Below, piece by piece: positions 24,243-32,397 of a DNA stretch of 40,590 nucleotides. The DNA is from Bradyrhizobium glycinis. GTDB taxonomy: Bacteria; Pseudomonadota; Alphaproteobacteria; Rhizobiales; Xanthobacteraceae. Numbering within the stretch: position 1 is the first letter of the stretch; each line of letters begins with the position of its first letter. The notes beneath the pieces are model-generated. The model had not been told where the DNA came from. It was given only the letters and a program-made list of their open reading frames with translations, and did not search any database. The DNA lies in contig NZ_JACCHQ010000044.1 in NCBI RefSeq assembly GCF_016031655.1, positions 1-40,590 of the forward strand. Reading direction: 5' to 3'. The position numbers and the translations under genes are program-made.

Positions 24243-24629
24243 ATGTTCGCAGTCATCAAAACCGGCGGCAAGCAATACCGCGTCGTGCCGGATGATGTCC
24301 TGGAAGTTGGCAAGATCGAAGGCGAAGTCGGCTCGATCGTGCAGTTGAATGAAGTTCTGGTGGTCGGCGGCGACACGCCGGTGCTGGGCGTTCCGACGGT
24401 CGCAGGCGCGTCGGTCGCGGTCGAAGTGCTCGACCACAAGCGCGGCCCCAAGGTCATCGCCTTCAAGAAGCGCCGCCGCAAGAATTCGCGCCGCAAGCGC
24501 GGCTACCGCGACGAGATCACCGTGCTGCGCGTCAGCGAGATCCTGACCGACGGCGCCAAGCCCACCAAGGGGCCGCGTCCGAAGAAGGAGAAGGTGGCAG
24601 CGGCGCCGGCAGCGGAAGCCGCCGAGTAA
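24243..24629 (+). CDS. rplU: 50S ribosomal protein L21
   Basis: 128 residues beginning MFAVIKTGGKQYRVVPDDVL, the standard L21 start. The basic segment AFKKRRRKNSRRKRGYRDE binds 23S rRNA. The C-terminal Ala/Lys-rich tail is longer than in enterobacteria, as is usual in alphaproteobacteria. AAGGA precedes the ATG by about eight bases. First gene of the rplU-rpmA operon. Confidence 0.98.
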   Translation: MFAVIKTGGKQYRVVPDDVLEVGKIEGEVGSIVQLNEVLVVGGDTPVLGVPTVAGASVAVEVLDHKRGPKVIAFKKRRRKNSRRKRGYRDEITVLRVSEILTDGAKPTKGPRPKKEKVAAAPAAEAAE

Positions 24630-24732
24630 CGCAAAACCGATCACGCCAATTCACGAATTGATGCGTGCGACGTTTTGAAATGATTCCGTCAAGGAATTGA
24701 CCTAGAACTACGCAGGATTTCGGAGACGAGCC

Positions 24733-25002
24733 ATGGCTCACAAAAAAGCAGGCGGTTCATCGCGCAACGGTCGCGATTCCAAGGGCAAGCGCCTCGGTAT
24801 CAAGGCGTTCGGCGGCGAGATCGTCACGCCCGGCAACATCATTGCGCGTCAGCGCGGCACCACTTGGCACCCCGGCCTCAATGTCGGCATGGGTACGGAC
24901 CACACTCTGTTCGCCAAGATCGAGGGCCGCGTTGCGTTCCAAGCCAAAGCCAACGGCCGCACCTTCGTATCGGTGCTCCCGATTGCCGAGGCTGCTGAAT
25001 AG
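24733..25002 (+). CDS. rpmA: 50S ribosomal protein L27
   Basis: 89 residues beginning MAHKKAGGSSRNGRDSKGKR, the universal L27 N-terminus that reaches the peptidyl-transferase centre. GTTWHPGLNVGMGTDHTLFA is also diagnostic. It follows rplU by 103 bases and is followed by a hairpin and a terminator. Confidence 0.98.
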   Translation: MAHKKAGGSSRNGRDSKGKRLGIKAFGGEIVTPGNIIARQRGTTWHPGLNVGMGTDHTLFAKIEGRVAFQAKANGRTFVSVLPIAEAAE

Positions 25003-25021
25003 ACGGTGGATCAAATTGGAG

Positions 25022-25048
25022 TCCGCCGGTCCCGACTGAACCGGCGGA
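25022..25048 (+). other. Hairpin after rpmA
   Basis: TCCGCCGGT pairs with ACCGGCGGA around a 9-base loop. No T-run follows, so it is probably an RNA stabiliser or processing hairpin ahead of the true terminator at 25082. Confidence 0.55.
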
Positions 25049-25081
25049 GTCCTAGAGATCGCAAGAGATCGAAGGCTCCAG

Positions 25082-25111
25082 GGGGAGGCGGGAAACCGGC
25101 CTCCCCTTTTT
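25082..25111 (+). terminator. Rho-independent terminator of rplU-rpmA
   Basis: GGGGAGGC and GCCTCCCC form an 8-bp stem followed by TTTTT. It ends just before the GNAT gene, so that gene probably has its own promoter. Confidence 0.85.
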
Positions 25112-25151
25112 GTTTGCTCACTTTGATTTAGTGACTTTCACGGAGCCGGAC

Positions 25152-25745
25152 ATGTTGCAGGATTTCTCGAGCGTGACCTTGGCCGAGGCGAGACCCAGCG
25201 TCGTCGCCACCGAGCGGCTGACCTTGCGGCGGCCGACGCTGGCCGACGTCAGGACCATCGCCCGGCTCGCCAACGACCGCCGTGTCGCCGAGAACACGCG
25301 TCGCCTGCCGCATCCCTATTCGCAGGACGACGCCGCCGAATTCATCCGCGCCATCGCCGAGCTCGGCAGCGAGACCGTGTTCCTGATCGAGCACGATAGC
25401 GGGCCGGTCGGCATGGTCGGCATCGATTGCTCCAAGCCCGGCAATGCCGAGCTCGGCTACTGGCTCGGCGTCGAGCATTGGGGCCGGGGCTTTGCCACCG
25501 AGGCCGCGCGCGGCGCGATCGACTTCTTCTTCGAGGAGTTCGAGGACGAGCATCTCTACGCCAGCGCGCGCGTCACCAATCCGGCCTCGCGCAAGGTGCT
25601 GGAGAAGTGCGGCTTCCAGTGGAGCGGCGTCCAGCTGCACCGCTTCCTGGCGCTCGGCTCCTCGACGCCCGTCGACTGCTTCCGCCTGTCGCGCGGGGTG
25701 TGGGCCTCGCTGAAGAGCTGGAGCAGCGCGCGACGGGTGCGGTGA
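25152..25745 (+). CDS. GNAT-family N-acetyltransferase (RimJ/RimL-like)
   Basis: 197 residues from ATG 25152, preceded by ACGGAG at six bases; an earlier TTG overlaps the terminator and is unlikely. It has the RimJ/RimL start ERLTLRRPTLADVRTIARLA, the acetyl-CoA motif A region (YWLGVEHWGRGFATEAARGA) and motif B (YASARVTNPASRKVLEKCGF). The family acetylates N-terminal or side-chain amines using acetyl-CoA; the target is unknown. A gene of this kind commonly stands between rpmA and obgE in related bacteria; here two other genes also intervene. Confidence 0.92.
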   Translation: MLQDFSSVTLAEARPSVVATERLTLRRPTLADVRTIARLANDRRVAENTRRLPHPYSQDDAAEFIRAIAELGSETVFLIEHDSGPVGMVGIDCSKPGNAELGYWLGVEHWGRGFATEAARGAIDFFFEEFEDEHLYASARVTNPASRKVLEKCGFQWSGVQLHRFLALGSSTPVDCFRLSRGVWASLKSWSSARRVR

Positions 25746-25746
25746 C

Positions 25747-25909
25747 TTACCCTCCCCTGGAGGGGAGGGTCGGCTCACATTGAGCGCAGCGAAAATGTGA
25801 GACGGGGTGGGGTGACGGTCTCTCCACGTCGAACACTGCCCGTGGGGAGAGATCACCCCACCCCGCTCACGCTTCGCGCGCGCGACCCTCCCCCTCCAGG
25901 GGAGGGTAG
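25747..25909. repeat. Inverted-repeat element C (ACCCTCCCCTGGAGGGGAGGGT type)
   Basis: Left hairpin at 25749-25770 (TACCCTCCCC / GGGGAGGGT), then GACGGGGTGGGGTGA and its counterpart ATCACCCCACCCCGC, closing with CCCCTCCAGGGGAGGGTAG. The whole 160-base unit can fold into one long arm. It fills the gap between the convergent GNAT and EamA genes and could end both transcripts. Confidence 0.85.
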
Positions 25910-25912
25910 GCA

Positions 25913-26827
25913 TCACGCAGGCGGATTCACTTCCGCGGTCTCCCGTCCCAGATCGCGCTCGCGCAGATAGATATAGAACCCGGCGCCGATGATGACGGCG
26001 GCGCCGACGAGTGTTGCGATCGATGGGACGTCGCCGAACACGACGAAGCCGAAGATCACGGCCCAGACGATCATCGAATATTGATAGGGCACCACGACGC
26101 TGGCCGGCGCGAGCTTGAGCGAGCGGTTGACGCAGAACAGCGCCGTCACCGAAACGCATCCGGCGAGCGCGAAGATCACGAGGCTGCCGGGCGTCGGCGG
26201 CACCCAGTGGAACGCCGACAGCACCGCGCCCAGCGAAAACGTGCCGATGAATTGCGAGGACGCCATCACGATGTCGGGCGTCTTGCGCAGGCTGCGCGTG
26301 ATCAGCATCAGGGTTGCGAAGGAGAGGCTGCCGCCGAGCGCGATCAGCGCCGGCAGGCTGACGGTCTGCGCCGAGGGGCGCAGCGCGATCAGGACGCCGC
26401 AGAAGCCGATCAGGATCGCGGTCCAGCGCCGCCAGCCGACCTTCTCGCCCAGAAAGATCGCCGACATCGCGGTGACGAAGATCGGACCGGCGAGATAATA
26501 GGTGATGACGTCGGCGAGCGGCAGATAGACGGTTGCGAGAAAGAACGCCGCGACTTCCAGCGTCGACAGCACGACGCGAACCAGCTGCAGGCCCGGCCGC
26601 TCCAGATGCAGGAACAGGTAGCGCTGCTTCCAGATCAGCGGCGACAGCAGCAGCAGCGCCGCGCAGGCGCGCAGGAACAAGAGCTGCCCCACCGAATAAG
26701 TCCCGACCAGGAACTTGCCCATGGCATCGCCGAACGAGAACATGAAGATCGACAGCACCATGAGTCCGATGCCGGCCAGGCGCGCGGAGCGATCGTCATA
26801 GGCGGAGAGATTCTTGAACAGGGGCAT
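25913..26827 (-). CDS. EamA/DMT-superfamily transporter
   Basis: 304 residues from ATG 26827 (MPLFKNLSAYDDRSARLAGI); another ATG four codons upstream falls inside repeat element D. Ten membrane segments in two EamA repeats are visible, for example GIGLMVLSIFMFSFGDAMGK and YYLAGPIFVTAMSAIFLGEK, ending in AAVIIGAGFYIYLRERDLGR. The family exports or imports small metabolites; the substrate is unknown. It resembles the S-adenosylmethionine/permease-like DMT group only in general form. Confidence 0.9.
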   Translation of the reverse strand: MPLFKNLSAYDDRSARLAGIGLMVLSIFMFSFGDAMGKFLVGTYSVGQLLFLRACAALLLLSPLIWKQRYLFLHLERPGLQLVRVVLSTLEVAAFFLATVYLPLADVITYYLAGPIFVTAMSAIFLGEKVGWRRWTAILIGFCGVLIALRPSAQTVSLPALIALGGSLSFATLMLITRSLRKTPDIVMASSQFIGTFSLGAVLSAFHWVPPTPGSLVIFALAGCVSVTALFCVNRSLKLAPASVVVPYQYSMIVWAVIFGFVVFGDVPSIATLVGAAVIIGAGFYIYLRERDLGRETAEVNPPA

Positions 26828-26833
26828 TGAAGC

Positions 26834-26922
26834 CGTCATTGCGAGGAGCTCTTGCGACGAAGCAATCCAGACTGCTTCCGCGGCGGCAGTCTGGATTGCT
26901 TCGCTACGCTCGCAACGACGGG
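26834..26922. repeat. Inverted-repeat element D (GTCATTGCGAGGAGC type)
   Basis: CGTCATTGCGAGGAGC and GAAGCAATCCAGACTGC on the left mirror GCAGTCTGGATTGCTTC and GCTCGCAACGACGG on the right. It is a well-formed arm of about 89 bases. Unlike the others it abuts or enters the 5' end of a gene: its left edge is seven bases from the chosen start of the EamA transporter. Confidence 0.85.
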
Positions 26923-27087
26923 GAGAGAGCGTCAGGAATCGGCTGGTAGCGGAGCCTGCGGTCGTTTTAATGACGTGAGCCGGCGGGACAAGCCCACTAC
27001 CGCCGAATTGAACGGATTGTCGCACTCTTCGCATCGCGGTAGCGATACGGGCCACATCGACGAGAGAGCCAAGAAGAGAGCTAAGCC

Positions 27088-27570
27088 ATGACCGATTTCG
27101 ATCCGGCCCGGCATCGCATGATCCCGGCGCAACGCTGGTTTGAGGATTTCGTCGTCGGCGAACGCTTCGTGCTGCCGAGCCGCACCCAGACCTCTGCGGT
27201 GTTCGCCGCATTCCAGACCGCGAGCGGCGACACTCATCCCGTGCACTATGACGTGGAATATTGCCGCAGCCGCGGCATGCCGCATCTGCTCGCCCACGGC
27301 TTCCAGACGCTGATCCACACCGCGCCCGGCGCCGGCCTGTTTCCGTTCCTGGTCGAGGACTCGCTGGTCGGCTTCCTCGAGCAATCGAGCCGCTTTCTCA
27401 AGCCCGTGTTCGCCGACGACACCCTCTATCCTGCACTGGAAGTCATCGAGCTGGTGCCGGGGCGCACCACCGGCACGGTGACGCTGCGCAGCACCGTGTT
27501 CAACCAGCGCAAGGAGCTGGTGCTCGAGGGCACGCAGAAATTCCTGATCCGGCGGCGGCCGGCCGGTTAA
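27088..27570 (+). CDS. MaoC-like hot-dog-fold dehydratase
   Basis: 160 residues with the R-hydratase region ASGDTHPVHYDVEYC and LAHGFQTLIH. Asp and His of the hydratase-2 motif are present, while the usual Asn is replaced by His. SSRFLKPVFADDTLYPALEV is the conserved following segment. Family members hydrate enoyl-CoA or related acyl-CoA. No fatty-acid genes stand beside it, so the substrate is open. The gene is single and starts at ATG 27088. Confidence 0.88.
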   Translation: MTDFDPARHRMIPAQRWFEDFVVGERFVLPSRTQTSAVFAAFQTASGDTHPVHYDVEYCRSRGMPHLLAHGFQTLIHTAPGAGLFPFLVEDSLVGFLEQSSRFLKPVFADDTLYPALEVIELVPGRTTGTVTLRSTVFNQRKELVLEGTQKFLIRRRPAG

Positions 27571-27654
27571 GCAAGGGTCCAATTCGCTGAATTTCAGCCG
27601 ATTTGCGGACCGATCCGGGTTGCCGCACGGGGCCGGCTGGCCTACCTATGCCCC

Positions 27655-28695
27655 ATGAAATTCCTCGACGAAGCAAAGGTCTATATCCGCTCCGGTGACG
27701 GCGGAAACGGCTGCGTGGCGTTCCGCCGCGAGAAGTTCATCGAATTCGGCGGTCCCTCCGGCGGCAATGGCGGCCGCGGCGGCAATGTCATCATCGAGGT
27801 CGCCGACGGCCTCAACACGCTGATCGACTACCGCTACCAGCAGCACTTCAAGGCCCAGAAGGGCGAGAACGGCATGGGCTCGGACCGTCACGGCGCCAAC
27901 GGCAAGAACATCGTGCTGAAGGTTCCGCTCGGCACGCAGATCTTCGACGAGGACCGCGAGACTCTGATCCACGACTTCACCAAGGTCGGCGAGAAGTTCG
28001 TGCTGGCCGAAGGCGGTAATGGCGGCTTCGGCAACGCGCATTTCAAGTCGTCGACAAACCGCGCCCCGCGCAACGCCAATCCCGGCCAGCCCGGCGAGGA
28101 GCGCTGGATCTGGCTGCGGCTGAAACTCATTGCCGACGCCGGCCTGGTCGGCCTGCCCAATGCCGGCAAATCGACCTTCCTCTCCAAGGTCAGCGCGGCG
28201 AAGCCGAAGATTGCCGACTATCCCTTCACCACGCTGCATCCGCAGCTCGGCGTCGTGAATGCCGACGGCCGCGAATTCGTGCTCGCCGACATTCCCGGCC
28301 TGATCGAGGGCGCGCATGAAGGCGCGGGCCTCGGCGACCGCTTCCTCGGCCATGTCGAGCGCTGCCGCGTGCTCTTGCATCTCGTCGACGCCACCTGCGA
28401 GCATGCCGGAAAGGCCTACAAGACCGTGCGCAAGGAGCTCGACGCCTATGGCGGCCAGCTCACGGACAAGGTCGAGATCGTCGCGCTGAATAAGATCGAC
28501 GCGGTCGAGCCGGACGAGCTGAAGAAGCAGAAGGACCGGCTGAAGCGCGCCGCCAAGAAGACGCCGCTGCTGCTCTCCGGCGTCACCGGCCAGGGCGTCA
28601 AGGAAGCATTGCGCGCGCTGGCGGACGTCATCGGCGAGAGCCCGGTCTCCGCCAAGGCGAAGAGCGCGGCCGAAGCGGAGCCGTGGTCGGCTTAG
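27655..28695 (+). CDS. obgE: GTPase Obg/CgtA
   Basis: 346 residues. The Gly-rich Obg fold (1-158; GGPSGGNGGRGGNVIIEVAD) precedes the G domain with G1 GLPNAGKSTFLS, the G2 threonine in YPFTTLHPQLG, G3 DIPGLIEGAHEGAGLG and G4 NKID. It lacks a long C-terminal OCT domain, usual for this group. It acts in 50S subunit maturation and stress control. It follows MaoC by 84 bases; in many relatives it follows rpmA and the acetyltransferase, and precedes proB as here, with inserts. Confidence 0.98.
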   Translation: MKFLDEAKVYIRSGDGGNGCVAFRREKFIEFGGPSGGNGGRGGNVIIEVADGLNTLIDYRYQQHFKAQKGENGMGSDRHGANGKNIVLKVPLGTQIFDEDRETLIHDFTKVGEKFVLAEGGNGGFGNAHFKSSTNRAPRNANPGQPGEERWIWLRLKLIADAGLVGLPNAGKSTFLSKVSAAKPKIADYPFTTLHPQLGVVNADGREFVLADIPGLIEGAHEGAGLGDRFLGHVERCRVLLHLVDATCEHAGKAYKTVRKELDAYGGQLTDKVEIVALNKIDAVEPDELKKQKDRLKRAAKKTPLLLSGVTGQGVKEALRALADVIGESPVSAKAKSAAEAEPWSA

Positions 28696-28697
28696 CT

Positions 28698-28823
28698 GTC
28701 GTCCCCGCGAAGGCGGGGACCCATACCGCGCGATACCTCGATTGAGGACGGTCGTAGTACCGAACTTCTAGTCATCGCCAAACCTCTCCCTGTGGTTATG
28801 GGTCCCGCCTTCGCGGGGACGAC
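28698..28823. repeat. Inverted-repeat element E (GTCCCCGCGAAGGCGGGGAC type)
   Basis: GTCGTCCCCGCGAAGGCGGG, then GACCCATA, at the left is mirrored by TATGGGTCCCGCCTTCGCGG, then GGACGAC, at the right, with an unrelated 70-base centre. It begins two bases after the obgE stop. Confidence 0.85.
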
Positions 28824-28923
28824 TGCGGTGGATGTGGCCACGCGGTTCGCGCATCACAGGCGGCTTGTCTTCGTTTCTCCAATAGCGCAGCATCGAACAA
28901 TCAAGAAACGGCAGGGATGACGC

Positions 28924-30557
28924 ATGGCGCGCGCGAAGAACGTTCTCTGGATCATGTGCGACCAGCTTCGCTACGACTACCTCGGCTGCACCGGCCATCC
29001 CACGCTGAAGACACCGAACATCGACGCCATGGCCAGGCGCGGCGTGCTGTTCACGAAGGCCTATGTGCAGTCGCCGATCTGCGGCCCGTCGCGGATGTCG
29101 TTCTATACCGGCCGCTACATGCGCTCGCACGGGTCGCACTGGAACGGCTGGCCGCTGCGGGTCGGTGAGCCCACGCTCGGCGATCACCTGGGCAAGATCG
29201 GCGTGCGCAACGTGCTGGTCGGCAAGACCCACATGGCGCCTGATCTCGAAGGCATGAAGGCGCTCGGCATTCCGCCGGAATCAATCATCGGCGTGCATGT
29301 CGCCGAATGCGGCTTCGAGCCCTATGAGCGCGACGACGGCCTGCATCCCACCGGACGGCCACGCCCGAAATACGACGAGTATCTGCGCCGGCAGGGTTTT
29401 GAAGCCGCCAATCCCTGGGAGCAATGGGCCAATTCCGGCGCTGCTGACGACGGCTCGCTGCACAACGGCTGGCTGCTGGTGCACGCCGACAAGGCCGCGC
29501 GTGTGCCCGAAGAGCATTCCGAGACGCCCTATATGACCCGGCGCGCGATGGACTTCATCAGCGAGGCCGAGACCGACGGCCGGCCGTGGTGCCTGCACCT
29601 GTCCTACATCAAGCCGCACTGGCCCTATATCGCGCCGGAGCCCTATGCCAGCATGTATTCGACCGACGACATGATCCCGGTGATCCGCTCGGAGCGCGAA
29701 CGGCAGAATCCACACCCGGTGTTCGGCGCCTACATGGACATGCGCTACTCCCGCAACATGGCGCGCGACGACGCCCGAGAGAAGGTGATCCCCACCTATA
29801 TGGGCCTGATCACCCAGATCGACGACCAGATGGGCGTGCTGATGAAGTTTTTGGAGGCGCGCGCCTGCTGGACACCACCATGATCGTGTTCACCTCCGAT
29901 CATGGCGACTATCTCGGCGATCACTGGATGGGCGAGAAGGATCTGTTCCACGAGCAATCGGCGAAGATTCCGCTCATCATCATCGATCCCTCGCGGGAAG
30001 CCGACGCCACGCGCGGCACGCGCAACGATGCGCTGGTCGAGGCGATCGATCTCGCGCCGACCTTCGTCGATTATTTCGGCGGCAAGGTGCCGGGCCACAT
30101 CCTCGAAGGACGTTCGCTGCTGCCGCTGCTGCGCGGCGAGAGCCCGCCGGATTGGCGCAAGGTGACGTTCTCCGAATATGACTACGCCATGCAGGACGTG
30201 CGGCTGAAGCTGAACCAGCCGATCGAGCGCTGCCGCCTGTTCATGGTGTTCGACGGCCGCTGGAAATACATCCACGCCTCCGGCTTCCGCCCGATGCTGT
30301 ACGACCTCGAAAGCGATCCGGAAGAGTACGTCGATCGTGGCGACGACCCTGATTGCGCCGGCATCATCGCGCGGCTCCAGGCCGAATTGTTCGACTGGGC
30401 GCTGCATCCGAACGATCACATCACCACGCCACGCGAGAAGATCGCCGCCTATGCGGATAACCAGCTCCAGGTGAAGGGCGGCATTCTGATCGGCATCTGG
30501 GATGAGACGGAGCTCGCCGCGATCAAGGACGGCATCGCGCAGCGCGGGAAACTTTAA
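28924..30557 (+). pseudogene. Sulfatase-family phosphonate/phosphate ester hydrolase, frameshifted
   Basis: The coding region is complete from ATG 28924 to the stop at 30557 except for one shift. The first 319 codons contain the metal site start (VLWIMCDQLRYDYLG) and the formylglycine site CGPSR at Cys53, then GKTHMAPDLEG. Reading stops at 29883 after ...MKFLEARACWTPP. In the other frame it resumes at once with LLDTTMIVFTSDHGDYLGDH, the second metal site, and continues normally to the end. Loss of one G in the run GCGCGC(G)CC near 29864-29868 explains it. The product would be about 540 residues, like Rhizobium phosphonate monoester hydrolase. Sequencing error is as likely as a true mutation, since no other damage is seen. 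Confidence 0.85.
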
Positions 30558-30558
30558 G

Positions 30559-30674
30559 GCCCTCATGGTGAGGAGGCGCGATAGCGCCGTCTCGAACCAT
30601 GAAGGCCCGGCTCTGGCACCTCGGCCTTTCATCCTTCGAGACGCGCGCAAAGGCGCGCTCCTCAGGATGAGGGG
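30559..30674. repeat. Inverted-repeat element F (CCTCATGGTGAGGAGGCGCG type)
   Basis: CCCTCATGGTGAGGAGGCGC, then GTCTCGAACCATGAAGGCC, mirrored by GGCCTTTCATCCTTCGAGAC, then GCGCGCTCCTCAGGATGAGG. It starts two bases after the sulfatase stop and fills the gap to the convergent small gene. Confidence 0.85.
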
Positions 30675-30691
30675 ATAGAGCGCGCCGCTAG

Positions 30692-31195
30692 CTATCGATC
30701 GACCACGCGCCCTTCAAAATCAGGCTTACCTGGCACCAGAAACAGTCGGTACCACTCAATGTCCTTTCGCTCGGCTATTTGGGCGTGCGAGAGCTTCGCC
30801 GTCTCTCCCAGGCTCAACTGATCGACTCCAAGGTTTTGCCCGGCCACGTAGAGTGCGTAGTCGCCCCGCTCGATATCCGCAGAAATTGGAGGATCGCTAT
30901 CCATCACCGACATGACGTGGATCCGCCCGCTTCCGGAACGAAAATGTACGCAGGTGATCCGCTGCCATTCTTCTGGTGAGGGCGGCCGGTCGCTCGACAC
31001 CAGTTCGACCCAATGGTCGTTGAGATCAGCCTCCGTGCCAATCATCCGGAACGCCGGCGCGCCGGCAAACCCTTGCTTTGTCTTCTCCGCGTCCCAGTTT
31101 TCTCCGTCATCGAGAGGCCTGAATGGATCGTCGCACACGACGATCTGATAATTGCTCGCAAACACGCGAGCAGCACCGAGTAACCGCTGGGTCAT
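30692..31195 (-). CDS. Protein of unknown function, about 167 residues
   Basis: From ATG 31195; a TTG at 31216 overlaps the stop of the preceding Bug-type gene (TTGA) and could give coupled translation. I do not recognise the family. It seems soluble, starting ARVFASNYQIVVCDDPFRPL, with EADLNDHWVELVSSDRPPSP and WYRLFLVPGKPDFEGRVVDR at the end. It has more Gln, Ser and Asp, and looks lower in GC, than neighbours, so it may be a more recent arrival. Its position directly after a Bug-type gene may be coincidence. Confidence 0.7.
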   Translation of the reverse strand: MTQRLLGAARVFASNYQIVVCDDPFRPLDDGENWDAEKTKQGFAGAPAFRMIGTEADLNDHWVELVSSDRPPSPEEWQRITCVHFRSGSGRIHVMSVMDSDPPISADIERGDYALYVAGQNLGVDQLSLGETAKLSHAQIAERKDIEWYRLFLVPGKPDFEGRVVDR

Positions 31196-31212
31196 TGTCA
31201 GGCAAACCGATT

Positions 31213-32190
31213 TCAATTCTCGATCTTATACCCCGTCGCCTTCACGATCGGCTGCCACAGCGCGATGTTCGCGGCGAGCTCCTTCGTCAATCCATCCGCA
31301 TTGCTGCCGACCGGAATCATGCCGATCGCCGTCAGCTTCTCCTTCACCTCGGACTTGGCCAGCGCGGCGCTCGCGGCGGCGCCGAGCTTGCTCGCAAACT
31401 CCGGCGGGCTGCCGGCGGGAAGCCACATGCCGTACCAGGCGTCGGCAACGAGATCGACGCCGCTCTCCTTCAAAGTAGGGACCTCAAGCGCAAATGGCGA
31501 ACGCTCCGCGCTCGACACCGCGATGATCTTCACGCCCTTGGCGCGATGCTGCGGCAGTGCGTCCGCCAGTGTGGTGATGCCGAAAGAGATGTGGCCGCCG
31601 ACGAGATCGTTGAGGATCGGCGCGCTGCCGCGATAGGGCACGCGGGTCAGGGGGATGCCGAGATCCTTCTCGAGCCTGGAGCCCATGAAATGCGGAATGG
31701 TGCCGTTACTTGGTACGCCGAACGACGTCTTGTCCGGATGCGATTTCAGCCACGCCTGGAACGCTTTGAAATCGGCAGCATCGATACCCGGGCCGATCAC
31801 CAGCGCGAATTCGAACCGTGCCAGCAGCGACACCGGCATGAAATCCTTGGCCGTGTCGAAGCTCGGCGTCGCCTCCACCATCGGCAGCAGGTACATGGTG
31901 GGCCCTGTCGTCACCAGCACCATGCTGCCGTCGGGGCTTGCGCCCTTCACCGCCTTGATGCCGATCAGGCCGTCGCCGCCGGTGCGGTTCTCGACCACGA
32001 CGGTCCGTTGCAGCACCGGCGCCATCTCCTGCGCGATCAGCCGGCACAGCGTGTCGCCGCCGGCTCCGGCCGCGAACGGGAAGATGATTTTCGTCAGCCC
32101 CGCCTGCGCTTCCGCCCCGCCCGCCTGCGCCAGCAGCGGCAGCCCAAGATATCCCCCAAGACATCCGGCCATGAATGTGCGGCGATCCAT
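31213..32190 (-). CDS. Bug-family (TctC-like) periplasmic substrate-binding protein
   Basis: 325 residues from ATG 32190, which GGGGA precedes. The signal peptide carries a twin-arginine start (MDRRTFMAGCLGGYLGLPLL). Family motifs are IIFPFAAGAGGDTLCRLIAQ, VVENRTGGDGLIGIKAVKGA, SPDGSMVLVTTGPTM and VPYRGSAPILNDLVGGHISF. It is the second Bug-type protein in the window and only distantly like the first. No transport genes are adjacent. The twin-arginine motif (DRRTFM) suggests export in folded form. Confidence 0.92.
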   Translation of the reverse strand: MDRRTFMAGCLGGYLGLPLLAQAGGAEAQAGLTKIIFPFAAGAGGDTLCRLIAQEMAPVLQRTVVVENRTGGDGLIGIKAVKGASPDGSMVLVTTGPTMYLLPMVEATPSFDTAKDFMPVSLLARFEFALVIGPGIDAADFKAFQAWLKSHPDKTSFGVPSNGTIPHFMGSRLEKDLGIPLTRVPYRGSAPILNDLVGGHISFGITTLADALPQHRAKGVKIIAVSSAERSPFALEVPTLKESGVDLVADAWYGMWLPAGSPPEFASKLGAAASAALAKSEVKEKLTAIGMIPVGSNADGLTKELAANIALWQPIVKATGYKIEN

Positions 32191-32397
32191 GCTTTCCCCT
32201 CCCGACCATTTGATTGCCGGCATTAGAACCGCGCCGGCGTCCGAGACAAGGCCAAAGACGAGACCCGCACCGTTTACCATTCCGCGCCTTGCGCCGGCCC
32301 TCGTCCTGCTGCAAAAGCAGGCCTATCGGCGCCGCCTCTCGCTCCGCCGTTTCCAATGCAGAGCAGATCGCCCAAGCGCGCCAACATACATACACAC

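Noticed and set aside
24647..24660. Short inverted repeat CAATTC-AC-GAATTG between rplU and rpmA
   Set aside because: Six-base arms of AT-rich sequence are too weak to call an operator or terminator.
25128..26159. 343-codon minus-strand frame across the GNAT gene and repeat C
   Set aside because: Antisense to the acetyltransferase and passes through a repeat; no domain.
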